Shown: piece after piece, positions 21,927-34,094 of the stretch
How positions within the stretch are numbered: position 1 is the stretch's first letter
Layout: each line of letters begins with the position of its first letter
Source: Liolophura sinensis
Lineage: Eukaryota > Mollusca > Polyplacophora > Chitonida > Chitonidae
Reading direction: 5' to 3'
Assembly: GCF_032854445.1 (NCBI RefSeq)
Contig: NC_088303.1
Location: 18,855,501 to 18,919,500 of the forward strand
Length of the DNA: 64,000 nucleotides
Made by a program: the position numbers and the translations under genes
The notes under the pieces: generated by a model
What the model saw: the letters and a program-made list of their open reading frames with translations, nothing else
The model's database searches: none
What the model was told of the DNA's origin: nothing

Positions 21927-24900
21927 ATGTCTGCGTATGTCGTAATCTTTGCGGTGGTATTTTACACTGCAGCCTCGAGTGCCGCTCGGCAACGCTATGA
22001 CAGGTGAGCTTTCATACGCATTCTGTGAACCATTCATATAGACTTGTGTTTCGTGATTTCGTAATATTTCGTGATTTGTAGAAGGGTACCTAAGTCTGAG
22101 CACTAATGCGTATAAACGCCATGGTTATAACAATGTGGAGTAAAAGTAAAAATCCATTCAGACTAATCAGGCTAATTACTTTTACTCACCCTAAAGGCAC
22201 AAGAGGCTTTGGTTAGTAACACTAGACAAACATGAGTAAAATCCATAATAGCTGTGTAGCTGAGACATCCCGTAATATCGTCATGCACTGAGAATCCTGG
22301 CTAAATTAATGGCACATGTTAAACGATATAAGATGTCAAAACTTTGACCCAACGACACACAGTGTGACTTACATAGCAGGGTGTGTACTAGGTGTACGTG
22401 GCAGCTAAATTGTTTATTTTATTTTTTTCCTCCCTCCTTTCTTTATTTTTTTTTTTCATTGAATGTTGTTTTACACCATACTCAAGAATATTTCATTTAC
22501 ACGACCGCGGCCAGCCTTATGATGGGAGGAAACCGGGCAGAGTAAATTGTTTTGAGTTAATATCAATACTAATGGATGCAAATCAGAGATAAATAACACA
22601 TATTATTACGTTTGAGTGCATACCTTCACAGCAAGATTGTTTTGGATAAATTGTATTTATTTTGGAACAACTATATGATACAGTACAACAAAAATGTTTT
22701 TCTTTGATCCAAGAATGAACAGTACATAAAAGTAGCCCTCTTTAAATTGGTTACACGGTATGTAAAACATTATTTATGGCCGGAATGTTTCATTTGAAAG
22801 AATGTCTCACAGCTATGCTGAAGTCAACAAATAAGAAAGTTCCAAAAGTTACATGTAGCTTCACAGTAGTGGACACGCTTTCATGCACACAGAGACATCG
22901 GGTTATGTCTGCACGGATTGAGATATAGTGATTGTGGCCTGAAATTCCCTTGATGTGAGGGAGGTTTGCGTGTCGGAACCCACGTACCAGTCCTTCATGA
23001 CTTACGATTTTGAAGAAAGTTTACATTGGGAAGCTGGCGTTTGTACTTCATGGACTGTATCCCTGTATACTGGCTGCACATGAGTTGTCTCACACACAAA
23101 GTCTTGGCTCAGGGTCTCTTTAACCTCAAGTCAGCTTTGGAAATTCTTTTGCAAGCTTACACAGGTCGGAATAACTGCAGTGTTGACTTGGTGTTACATG
23201 AAGTTCTTTGGGTGTCCCTTCACTAATGTCCTTCATTAAAGCTACTTGGGAAGCTCCCCCAACAACCTGCTGGTGGTCGTGGGTTTTCTCCGGTCCCTGC
23301 CGCAAACGTATGAGTGAATTATTCGTATTATTTATTTATTTGATTGATGTTTTACGCCGTACTCAAGAATATTTCACTTATACGACGGCGGCCCAGCATT
23401 GTGGTGGGTGGAAACAGGGCAGAGCCCGGGGGAAACCCACGACCATCCACAGGTTGCTGGCAAACCTTCCCACGTACGGCCGGAGAGGAAGCCAGCATGA
23501 GCTGGACTTGAACTCACATCGATCGCATTGGTGAGAGACTCCTGGGTCATTACGCTGAGCGAATTATTCGTGACTACGACGTGAAACATCAATCAAATAA
23601 ATAAATAAATCTCACCAATGTGTCTTACACATATTGTAGCCTGCATACAGCAGCGGTGTTGTAACAGTTTGTCTTATCCATCCATTTACTTAGTTGCATG
23701 CATGATGTTTTATGCCGTACATCTCACTAAAAGGTGACCGTTAAATATAAGGTTAACCAAAGCGGAAGTAAACTGTGTCGGCCCAAACAAACCGGCATTG
23801 ATTGGCCTCGAACCCGCGACCTTATGTGTAAAACACCAGTTGTTTGCAGTATCAGTCTGTAATCCCATCATTCAGTTAAAGTGTATGGTATATATTTAAG
23901 CGCTCCCCAGAACGTGTTTAATCCCTTTGTGTTTGAACAACGCCCTGGAAATATAACACCAATGATGTCTGAATTTACCTTGCTCTAGTAGTTTGAGGTC
24001 AGGTTTTGAATTTACACCAGTGTCTTTACTACTTTATTGCGCTTTCTTCCAGTCACCAGGTATGGACAGTGATGCCACGAACAGGTGCACAGCTCAAATA
24101 CCTAGAAACCCTTCAGTCCCAAGCCCATCAGATCCAGGTAAATAAACTCAAGCGTTAATATGTTGGATAGAAAGGAAAACGTGTCATATATGCCCTCAAC
24201 TGTCCACGTTTTCCCAGTAAATAACCAAACTGGATAATATAATGATCTCTGGTGGGAATATTCTCTAAATTGTTAACTATTAAGACTTGTAAGACTGCAG
24301 AACGGAAAGAAAAACAAAATGAACGGAACTGTTTAACATCATCAGAGTCTGTGTTTGGAGGCTCCCCTTCAGAAACTGCGTGAAACAACAATTCTTGACG
24401 CATACGTTATGCCATGTGCAAATATTCAAGTAGTGTGTACAGATGTTTCAATCTAATTGTTTCAACAGTACATATTCGTCATCTATCGATTCTGATTATT
24501 CATTATTGAAGGGATTGTTATCATGAGATTAGTCTCAGATATGTGATTTTGTTAATAAAGGTTGGTTGTTTCAGGTAAAAGTCAAGCACAACCCGCCTAC
24601 GTCCATTTCTTCTTGCTTACTGCAAGCGTTCAAGTGGGTGTATGTGTTGTATCTTTTAATACCACCTAAGACATCACATTGACGAACAAAATGCTCACAT
24701 TTATTACATGTGGGTCATTAATATAACGTTTAAACTGTTTTGTACATTACTTTTCACTGTTTCCCGTGTTTATTTACAGTTAGACTTTTGGAGGGAGACC
24801 AGCGCCACGGGATCCCCTGTAACGTTTCGGTTACCGCCAAATCGACGGTCCCAGATCATGAGCCAGCTGAAACGGCGCGGCATGCAGCCTGCTGTGATGA

Positions 24901-27900
24901 TAGCTAACCTACAGCGGGCCATAGACGTGGAGGCGGCGGCAATATCAGAACAAACTCAACCTGGGCTGGCTTACTTTGATTATGACATATATCATCCGTT
25001 AAACGAGGTACACATTCATGCATGCACACAGGATGGCTTTCAACCATTTTTTTTCTTCTAAAATTACTCTGTTAAAATAAATCATTCTTCTGACCAAGAA
25101 ACCTTCCTCGCATAAAAACAGTGTATGCTGGAGCGTAGCGTTAAAATGGGGTAAAAATGCCATGTCCATTCTTAGCTTTTCCAATTCTGAAATATGGACA
25201 CTTTAATATAAAGTATTTTTTTTTACATTGCAGATAAATAATTGGATGCTGTACATGGCAGCGAATTTTCCTCACCTTGTCTCCCTCATCAATGTCACGA
25301 CATCCTACGAAGGTCGTAACATCATGGCGATAAAGGTGGTAGTTTCAAAATAATACCTGCCTTTCTTGTACCAGGTCTGGTCATTATACTGTAACCGTCT
25401 GAAATTCTGCTGTTTGTCCTCACACAAAGTGAGTCTTATGCCCGACGCCGACGAGTGCAATGTACGAGTTATGATATTGTTTCTTTTCCTGCGTTTAACT
25501 CTGTACTGTATTTCACATGAAATAGAGTATGTAAAATGCACCATCTGAAGCAAATAAAGACCTTAAAATGATATTTTTGATACCAACACTTAACTTTTTG
25601 TGATAAGAAGTTAATCAAACTTCACAATTAACTCTTGTGTGATCCGGTAAGGTGAATGAATCATTCAGAATCACACAAAATATGCCATTTGAAAAATGCT
25701 AAACTTCAGGCGAAAGACAGTTTGTCAAGTACTTTAGACTGATCGTTACATTCTTAGGGGCTCGGTATGGTCTCTCCTCTAATAAAACACTGCCTCTCCT
25801 TCAATAAAACACTGTGGTACTGTATAATACCAATAATACTCTTGTGTACGACATTAGGCCAGCAATCAACCAAAATCATACAATATATAACGTTAAATAC
25901 CAGTGTAATGGAGCATATGTCACATTGTTAGGAAACACCATTTTGTAATTAAAATGAATTTCATAACACTCACATAAACCCATGATCTTTATCATATTAT
26001 CATCAATGTTTCAAGTATTTTGCCCTCCATCGATTTCGCAAGGAATGGATTAATTTCCTCGTTTGTGCTAGTAGATCGTTCTTTGTTCTTGATCATGTCC
26101 AATTATCCTACAGATAACCAGTACTGCTGGCTCCCAGAGTGGAACTGCCAAGCCGGGGTTCCTCCTGACCGGAGGAATGCACGCCCGTGAGTGGGTCTCC
26201 CCAGCTACTGTTGTATACATGGCTGGACAGGTAGGTCAGGCTTATCATCATGTAAGCTAATGGTTAAATTACTCAACCTGCTTTTGATAAGTTCTAAACC
26301 TCCAAACATTTATTTAAGCGCCTCCAGACAACTTCACTGCTTAAGTTCAACCCATAGGCTGTTGACCAATAGGGCAGTGCGTTTGAATCCGGCTGCATCG
26401 GTGACGTCATTGCGTAAATAGTGGATTGAAGCACCTTATTTCCTTTCCAGTCAAAAACCAGTTGATATCACAGTTATATAACTGTGCCGGCAACAGATCA
26501 GCCTGTGCTCTTGCTGGGATGTACCGGCCCCGATGGCACAGTTGGTATATCCAGAGTCAGTCCTGGGTCGGGTCACACCTTAGACTTTAAAAGAGGAAGT
26601 TGTAGTTTCCTGGCTTGGTGTGCAGCTTTAAGGAGAAGTGCAACGACTGACTCACCCGTATCAGGTGGGGCAGCTTACTTGCCTTCGGTAAGTCATCTCA
26701 GTGAAGGAGCACTAAACAAAAGAGCAAAAGAGCCTTCGTGGTCATATGGCTGAGAAATTGTTAAGTACGACGTTAACCCCCAGGCACTCACTCACTCACC
26801 CTTGCTGAGATAAGTACCAATATTTCATTCCGCTGATGTTTTACTCCACAAAATAAGTCAGGCGTGCTTGCAGTTTTGAAGTCATATGTGGTCTAGTGAT
26901 TAAAACAACTTAGTCTATATATGTAGTTATTGGATGGACGTTTAGCTTAGAGGAATTGTTTAGTTGTGCTCGGCATTTCGTTAAGCAGCAGTGCGAACAA
27001 TCATAGTTGGTACAATTCTATACCCTGGTCAAAGGCTAGGCGTCTTGTGTTATGTCAAAATCTCTAAAGCAGGCTCATTCATGTTTAAAATTCTTGGTTA
27101 ATGTAGGGAGCTAAAAGCGGGACACCAGTTCTTAAATTGCTCTTTAGGCTAGTCTGAGTGTAGTTCCAGAAAATGAAAGTATGTTATTATTGCAATTATT
27201 GGAACGTCCTTATTGGTGTACGGCTGGTAAACGAATGTTTGTCGTCACGCACATATCACCGCTGTTATTCTTTGTACTTATTATGTTCCCGTAGGCATGA
27301 ACATTCTGCGACATTGTACATATTCAGCGACTTTGGTTGGATCCATGTAGTCTCTTTACATGACAGATAGAACCAGTTGCATGATCAAAATACAGTTTAT
27401 AAGCCACGGGAGTCGATTTTATGTTTGTAAAGCCAGTTTACACATGTACATGTACAATTATCCCAATTGTTATATGATAACAAATAGTCCTCTTAAAATT
27501 CCAAGGAACTCCAAATTTGTTGTAGCTCATCGAACAATACGAAGTCGATGAGCAGATCACGGCAATGGTAGAAGCCATGGACTGGTATATAGTACCAGTC
27601 GTAAATCCAGACGGTTATGTGTACAGCTGGACAACGGTAAAACATTTATTCATCTTAAATAATTGCAAAACATGAATGCTATGCAATTAAACCGATATAA
27701 ACGGAACTCTCAACGAGATATACATAATGGCACATGTTTATAATATTATGAAATATATTTTAGCGGGAATTATGCCATTATTTGGTAATACACAAATACA
27801 TGGCTTTACATAGCTTATTGTATATATTTCAAACAATCGGAAATGACAGCGACGGTAAATTACCATATTCAAAATTCATTTCACGCTTTTCATGCTTTAC

Positions 27901-30900
27901 TTGAAAAGGACAAGTTCCTCTGATGTCAGCGTTTATGTCACGGTCGAGCCTTGAGCCCGAGCTTTTATACCAAAGGCTTCTCTGTGTAAAAGTTCAATCT
28001 AGTGATTGACATGTATGGAAGCATGTCTCAGGTTTGAACAAAACAACTTGCCTTCATTTGTTTAGCTTCTGGTAACATGTATAAATTAGAAATGCATTCG
28101 GAATCCCCAGAACTGCAAAACAGACGCATGAATCTCGTTTTTTTATCTAAAGGATCGACTGTGGAGGAAAACCCGGTCCAGGCGCTCCGGCCATTGTGTT
28201 GGTGTTGATCCGAACAGAAACTTTAATTGGAAATGGTGCCGTGAGTGTTTACTTCAGTGTTATTTACATGTTGTTGTATGCATAGTAAGTACCGTTGTCT
28301 TAAAATAGCAAGATCCCAGTCTGATTGATTTTAATAGGTATTTGCTTTATTTTTTGTTTCAAATAATGCCAAGATATCAATAACAATAGCAATGAACTAT
28401 GATGACACTAGCGACACTAGCAGTAAAATGCGTGTAATCACATATAGTTGTACACGCAATAAACATGACAGTTATCAACATTATTACCTTTATTCTGATG
28501 ATCATCTCCTTTGCTTTGTATCAGAAAAAGGAGCGTCAAGAAACCCATGTAGGAGCGATTACTGTGGTCCCTTTGCTTTTTCGGAGACGGAAGTGAAGGG
28601 TGTGGCAGACTTCATGAAAGCTGTACCCGGGCGGTTCCAGGCCTACGTCGATGTCCATGCCTACTCCCAGATGTGGTTATTGCCCTGGGCTTACACCAGA
28701 ACTCTTTCCAATAGTCATAAACGACTGGTAACTCTTTTTCTCCTTTCTCGATTGTTTCTGGGCCACTTTTCCTTTAAGATTTGGCATAAATGTAGAACAA
28801 TTTAACCCCGAGAGCATTACGAGCGAATTTTTAAATATATGGAAATTTTGAAACTTATATATATTAACAACCTTGCTATGTCATATATAGGAGAAAATTC
28901 ATTATCTTGGGTAGCGAAAAAATCATTATCAGGTAGATCAGCAATTTTTCTGCTTTATGACTGTTTTACCATGATGGCTATTTTTACCATAAAATGCGTT
29001 TAAAACGCTACAGTATGAATATTGGCAAAGCTTTCACCATGCTATGTCACTTTCCACGCTAACTATAGTATGTACATGTAACGGCTGTGTTTGATCAGAA
29101 CCTTTTCGACTATTACTTCGTTGAACTTTATGCTGTGTTTAAATATGAAACACTTAAAGGTATATAGTTGAACGTCCTGGTGTGAAATATTCCACTGCTA
29201 TTTTTTTTTTTATTTTGTCCCAAATGAAACTTATATTATATAAGCAGTTGTGTGTTATGTGGAGCTAATAACAGCTATGCAGCTTATTGCAGGCTTTTAT
29301 TTCGCCGTAAGGGATGTAGCAGCTTTAATCTATGTTGATAAGTGTATCCACTAATACACGACGGCAGTACACATGTAAAGTTTATCGGTGAAGATAACAG
29401 CACTAGCCCATCCGCCGTAACCTAAAAAATTTGATAAATGCCCTGTCCTTAACAGCAATGTAGTTAAATATAGCCCTTGTTCTTACAACTTTTCCATGCC
29501 TTTTGGCCACTTTCTTTACATGCTTTTTGGTCATTTTCATTTTTCCCATTTTACTCGTATTGAAACTTTGATGAGAAAATCATGTCTGAAATCACGTGAT
29601 ATATAAAATCATATTTTACCTGCTTTCATTCACAGGATGACTGTGCAACCGCGGGGGTTAGAGCCCTAACAGCCGTCCACGGAACCCGATTCCGCAAGGG
29701 CACGGTTGCCAGAATACTGTGTACGTTATTTACCGTTTTCTTGAAATTGCTTGGGTTTGGAATTGTCTGGGTTTTGAGACAGTATTTATCTATCAGTCTT
29801 TATCAATCTTCAATCTTCATTCAGAGATCACATCTGCTGAACTAAACACACACAATTAACGTACGGAGACACCAACAAAGACGAAATTGATCATTGTCTC
29901 AGCTGAGCTAAACACACACAATTAACGTACGGAGACACCAATAAAGACGAAATTGATCATTGTCTCAGTAAGTTTATCGTTGTGTTACAATGCTCTGGCA
30001 ACTGTTTCCCGAGAACAAAAAAGGACCAGCAGATCACGCCCCACCCCCCCCCCCCCCTCCAAAATTTGCGCTGTGGTATACGGCTGAATGTGAAAATTTG
30101 AGACAAATGTTCAATAGATCATTAAATAACTATCGCGCATATAAATCCGAAAGAAACAGAGAAGGAATGATAGTAGCTAGAACTCGGTACAAAAATCCAG
30201 ATAGATCATACCATAGAGACTTTAATGTTGCCATGACACAAAAGCTAGAAAATCTTCGGTCCAGTAGCAAGAAAGACTATTGGAAACTGTTAAAGGGTTA
30301 GCAATGTGATACAGATTCCAATACGTCTGCCAAATTTATTAACTCTGTAAATAACCGCACCAGCGACATTTATTGCAGCAGACAAACCTCAGTTGAATGT
30401 ATTGAAAGATATGAAAGAGGAGAACTAAAAGTCATGCTGACTGTATTAGCTAAATGAGAACATCTCCGAGGCTGAAATACATATTACCATTGAGCAATGG
30501 AAGACCAGTAAGTCAGGAGGATCTGATGCGATTATTAACGAATTATTGATACATGGAACGAATGCTTTTAGTCCCTTTAGACTTTAATGGTTTGGTTAAC
30601 ACTATTTTCGACTCTGGCTATTTTCCAGAGTCTTAGTAGCAGGCTTATGTAATTGCTTTACACAAAAATGCAACAAGAATGATGTCAATAATTATAGGGG
30701 CATTACTCTCTTAAATTGTATGGGGAAGTTGATCACGCGCATATTGAATAACCGCCTTACGAAATGGCCAGAAACAAATTACGTGTATGTAGGAACACAG
30801 GCAGGTTTTCGAAAATGTATGAGTACTGTTGTATTGCATGACATTATTTCTCATTTACTGAATTCAGGTAAAAAGGTTACTCTGTGCCTTCATTGATTTC

Positions 30901-33097
30901 ACAAAAGCGTTCGACTACATTGTTCAAGATAATCTATGGAACAAATTATTGAAACTCAGATTACGAGGTGAAATCTGTCCGCTCTAGAGTTAAATACAAC
31001 GATCATATTGGTCAAGAATATGTTTGCTATACGGGTGTAAGACAAGACGAATGTCTGTCCTCTTTTTTTTATTCTCAATTTACATAAATGATCCTGAGGA
31101 TAAGTTTTACATTAATGGAATCAAAGGAATAACTATGGAACATTTTCAAGTGTTTTTATTGCTATACGCAGACGATGTGGTAATAATGGCAGAAAGTGAG
31201 ATTGAACTTCTGGAGTCTCTGGATACATTAAAAGATTGTTACATTTCATGGAGCCTAAAATATAAAAAATAATAATACTTAGAAAAGAACGAAGACGATC
31301 TAAAAATCTGAGTTTCTGTAATGATAATGAGATGTTAGAAATTGTGGACAAATTTAGTTTTCTTGGAATTGTATTTTAGCCAGGTTGATCCTTTACAAAT
31401 GCTCAAGACACGTTAGCGGATTAATCGAGAATTAAACCATTTTTAATTTGAACCAATATCTATGCAATTTCAATGCTTTGCAGGTTAGCCATATGCTAGG
31501 TTTATTTGATAAACTCATTTTCCCAATTATGCATTATGCAGCTGAAGTATGGGGTTTTTCAAACGTACCAGTCGTAGAATGGATCCATCTAGGCTTTTGT
31601 AAACGTCTGTTAGGTGCGAAATCCAGTACGCCAAGTGATCTTATGTATGGGGAAACCGGTCGCATTACAATGTCGGCCTTGAGAGTTTCAGTCATTGTTA
31701 AATACTGGCTTAAATTACTCAGCCGGAAGACAGAAGTATGGTAAAACGTGCTTACATTGTATTATTGATAATACAATGATAACCTATCCCAGAACAAGGC
31801 TAACTGGGTATCAAAGATACATCATTTGTTAGATTCTCTTGGGCTTAGTTATGCATGATACGCCCAGTTGGTAGGTAACATAAATGTGTTAATTTCACTT
31901 TTATAAAGCAACGTGTAAATGATATATCTAAACAAGATTGGCTGGGACGACTATCAACTATGAGTAGAGGAAAATTCTTGTATGGATTTATGTACCTTCT
32001 GTACCTTCTGCCAACTCGGAGATGGCACAAGCCTAACAAATTTCATGTTGACGAAACAAAACGTGGTACTTTTAATGTTGTTGAAGATGACCATCATTTC
32101 CTACTTGATCATTGTATAAAAATGTTAGACAGTCTTTGGGATTGTTTGTGATTGTGTGGGTTTGGGGTGGTATGGGTTTGTGATTGTGTGGGTTTGGGGT
32201 GATATGGGTTTGTGGTTGTATAGGTTTAGGTGGTATGGGTTTGTGGTTGTATGGGTTTGTGGTTGTGTAGGTTTGGAGTGGCATGGGTTTGTGATTTTGG
32301 GGGTTTGAGGTGGTATGGGCTTTGGGTGGTATGTCTTTGGGATTGGGCATTGTGTGGGTTTCGGTTTGGGTTTGTGACTTTGTGTTAATTTGGAGTTAAA
32401 TGATTATATTCTAGGAATAACAGTAAATATGAGAGCCAGCCGAAACCGTTTTTTTCCGGTTTTAGTTATTGAAATATGTGGCATGAATAATGATATGGCA
32501 AAGGGCTTTTGACCACATCTATTAGAATATGTACCCACCATTCGAAAATACCTCTAAGATTTCGAAGATGTCCCAGTCAAAACATGTTTGTTGTTGATTT
32601 TAAAGTTTTCAAAACATGCCTCACATTGTTATGCGTATGACACGAGTAGCGCGAGGTATGAAGAGGTGGCGTTTTACGGAACTGTACTCTTAATAAAAAC
32701 GTCGTATACTTGGTTCACGATGCAATGTCTGTGGTGAAATTCAGGCTTGAATCCTCTAAATTTAACAACCTTCTGATGGAACACGTACTGGTTCATTCTA
32801 TCTTTCCCGCGTTTAAAAACTGTTTCTCTAAACCTTCACTTTCACGAAACAGATCGACTGCTTTCTATGACATGCATTTCAGTGTCTCACTGTTATCGTT
32901 TCTTTACAGATACAGTATCAGGCTCAGGCATGGACTGGGCGCATGGGGCTATTAAAATACCATACGTAGCCGGTCTGGAGCTCCGAGATAGAGGCAACCA
33001 TGGATTCCTCCTACCGGCCGATCAAATCATTCCAACAGGGGAAGAAACTCTTCAGGGAATATTGGCCATGGCAGAGCACATATTAGTGAATCCGTAA
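21927..33097 (+). CDS. Secreted M14A metallocarboxypeptidase (A/B type), ten exons, 427 aa
   Basis: Paralogue of the divergent gene at 6,234-19,169, with the same role: a secreted zymogen that becomes a zinc carboxypeptidase. Coding exons: 21927-22003, 24053-24137, 24780-25007, 25234-25335, 26114-26230, 27526-27636, 28153-28240, 28525-28727, 29636-29720, 32910-33097. They join in frame over 1284 nt with stop. The first Met with a hydrophobic stretch ([18 protein letters not shown]) is taken as start. Residues 26 to about 110 are the activation peptide. Zinc ligands are H187 and E190 (HARE) and H314 (VDVHAYSQ). R245, N261 and R262 match Arg127, Asn144 and Arg145 of bovine CPA, Tyr366 matches Tyr248, and E389 matches Glu270. 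Met373 sits at position 255, arguing for a CPA-like pocket. Cys255/278 match the CPA disulphide; Cys269/283 may form a second one. All catalytic residues are present, so the enzyme is probably active. Its last intron holds a LINE remnant. Confidence 0.94.
22444..22545 (-). mobile_element. SINE family A fragment (3' half)
   Basis: Starts with a T run and contains catactcaagaatatttcat, acgaccgcggccagcctta and ggaggaaaccgggcagag. This is the reverse complement of the family A 3' half. It lies in intron 1 of the plus-strand carboxypeptidase. Confidence 0.8.
23247..23611 (+). mobile_element. Older SINE family A copy, split by a younger one
   Basis: Left part 23,247-23,326 (gggaagctcccccaacaacc to tgagtgaattattcgt) and right part 23,561-23,611 (gaattattcgtgactacgac to the AAATAAAT tail) together make one diverged plus-strand SINE. 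It is interrupted by the insertion at 23,327-23,560. It lies in intron 1 of the plus-strand carboxypeptidase. Confidence 0.85.
23327..23560 (-). mobile_element. Younger SINE family A inserted into an older one
   Basis: Minus-oriented element starting at its tail (attatttatttatttgattg) and ending near its truncated head (gtcattacgctgagc). Target duplication gaattattcgt is present on both sides (23,316-23,326 and 23,561-23,571). The tRNA head lacks the first 30-40 bp. Confidence 0.88.
26519..26800 (+). mobile_element. tRNA-derived SINE, second type
   Basis: The head cggccccgatggcacagttg resembles an A box, and the 3' end reads gacgttaacccccaggcact followed by cactcactcac. It shares tcgggtcacacct-like sequence with SINE family B. 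It lies in intron 5 of the plus-strand carboxypeptidase. The 89-residue open frame inside it is not a gene. Confidence 0.6.
29836..29966. repeat. Two-copy tandem duplication of about 65 bp
   Basis: The stretch gctaaacacacacaattaac, with cgtacggagacaccaa and attgatcattgtctcag, occurs twice in a row with two or three differences. It sits in the last intron of the plus-strand carboxypeptidase, about 90 bp before the LINE remnant. Confidence 0.9.
30058..32150 (+). mobile_element. Decayed non-LTR retrotransposon (reverse transcriptase remnant)
   Basis: Conceptual translation, jumping frames, gives a reverse transcriptase in the expected order: [14 protein letters not shown] (about 30,681-30,730), [14 protein letters not shown] (about 30,800), [13 protein letters not shown] (about 30,890-30,930) and [14 protein letters not shown] with the catalytic YADD at 31,165-31,176. 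A C-terminal region containing [13 protein letters not shown] and [10 protein letters not shown] (31,550-31,630) follows. Several stops and frameshifts make it non-functional. No endonuclease domain precedes it and the left edge follows a 14-C run, so it is 5' truncated. It lies in sense orientation in the last intron of the plus-strand carboxypeptidase. The exact LINE clade cannot be given without a tree. Confidence 0.9.
32130..32390. repeat. G/T-rich tandem repeat at the 3' end of the LINE
   Basis: Irregular units of gtgggtttggggtggtatgg and tttgtggttgtatgggtttg, together about 12-14 copies, begin where the LINE-derived sequence ends. Runs of three and four G on the plus strand (the transcribed RNA sense of the host gene) could form quadruplexes. 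The proline-rich open frame on the other strand is an artefact. Confidence 0.85.
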
Positions 33098-33538
33098 ATC
33101 TCCTACCTACGTGGAAATTTTTTGTAAGGATCAATTTTCGCTCAAATAATATGTCCTGTGCAATATGATTTCTGACACAATTTATGTACAGTATCGATAA
33201 ACAAAGCAACCTAAGTATCACCACGGCAAGAACTGTTGTTCTTTCGGTAAAATCATACCAAGGTTGCGCTGTGCTGGGACACCTTTGCAAAAAGTGCTTC
33301 AAACCAGAAATCTCTTAAAATCGAGCTACATCGCTTTAACATTTATAGAAATGTGTCCCTTTTCTGGTTTACGGGTTTTTCACACCAGTTGTGCACTTGA
33401 AGAACTGCTTCACTTAAGAGTTTGAATTAGAACAATCGCGGAACAGGTGTACGAAGCATGAAGAACAGTGTCAGATAGCCCATAGTTCACTGTTCCTTTG
33501 AGTAACATTTGTACATACTGTATATAAATTGGAATACA

Positions 33539-33544
33539 AATAAA
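33539..33544 (+). promoter_or_regulatory. Candidate polyadenylation signal of the plus-strand carboxypeptidase
   Basis: aataaa lies about 440 bp after the stop at 33,097 and is followed within 30 bp by a T/G-rich stretch (gatggttttttctgg). A canonical signal at a reasonable distance, but unproven. Confidence 0.4.
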
Positions 33545-33865
33545 CTATATGATGGTTTTTTCTGGAGTCCATGTGTTCACAAGTCACTAAAACGGAAAAC
33601 TCCCAAATGCATTCGTCAGTTACGTTTGTGTACAGGAGACAAGGTTTGTTTGATCTCAATTCTTCACAACAACGCGTGTCGTAAAACGTGTATTTCTGTA
33701 GAAACACCTGAACTACAGACACACCTGTCTTTAAATCGAGGTGTGTACGTGCATATTTTAATACATATGCAAGATGCCTGTATGTTTCCCCGCCGATATT
33801 TGTTACTTTCTGCAACTCTGTCAAAATACGTCAGATGTTTTCTAACGCCCCGCGAGGGCCCGTAT

Positions 33866-34082
33866 CACAAAGTCGTCGCAGTATTGCACTTGTATAACGT
33901 CTTCCAGCATTATGGTGGGAGTAAACACAAGACAATTCATGGGTTACTGGTAGACCTTCCAACGTATGACAGGAAAGAAACATAACACGAGCTGGACTTG
34001 AACACGCAGCGACCGCATTGGTGAGAGGATCGTTCTTCAATGAGCTGCGCCAGCGCGCTAACTACTGTGCCACGGAGGCCCG
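33866..34082 (-). mobile_element. SINE family A, diverged, head intact
   Basis: Minus orientation: the right end reads actgtgccacggaggcc, the reverse complement of the tRNA-like head, and the left part holds agcattatggtgggag. The central part has several small indels compared with the copy at 837-1,103. Confidence 0.82.
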
Positions 34083-34094
34083 CTCCTGGATGTA

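Noticed and set aside
31448-31744. 98-residue plus-strand open frame as an independent gene
   Set aside because: It is the C-terminal part of the decayed retrotransposon, in line with the reverse transcriptase fragments before it.
32072-32350. Proline/threonine-rich 92-residue frame on the minus strand
   Set aside because: Translation of the G/T-rich repeat; proline-rich low complexity only.
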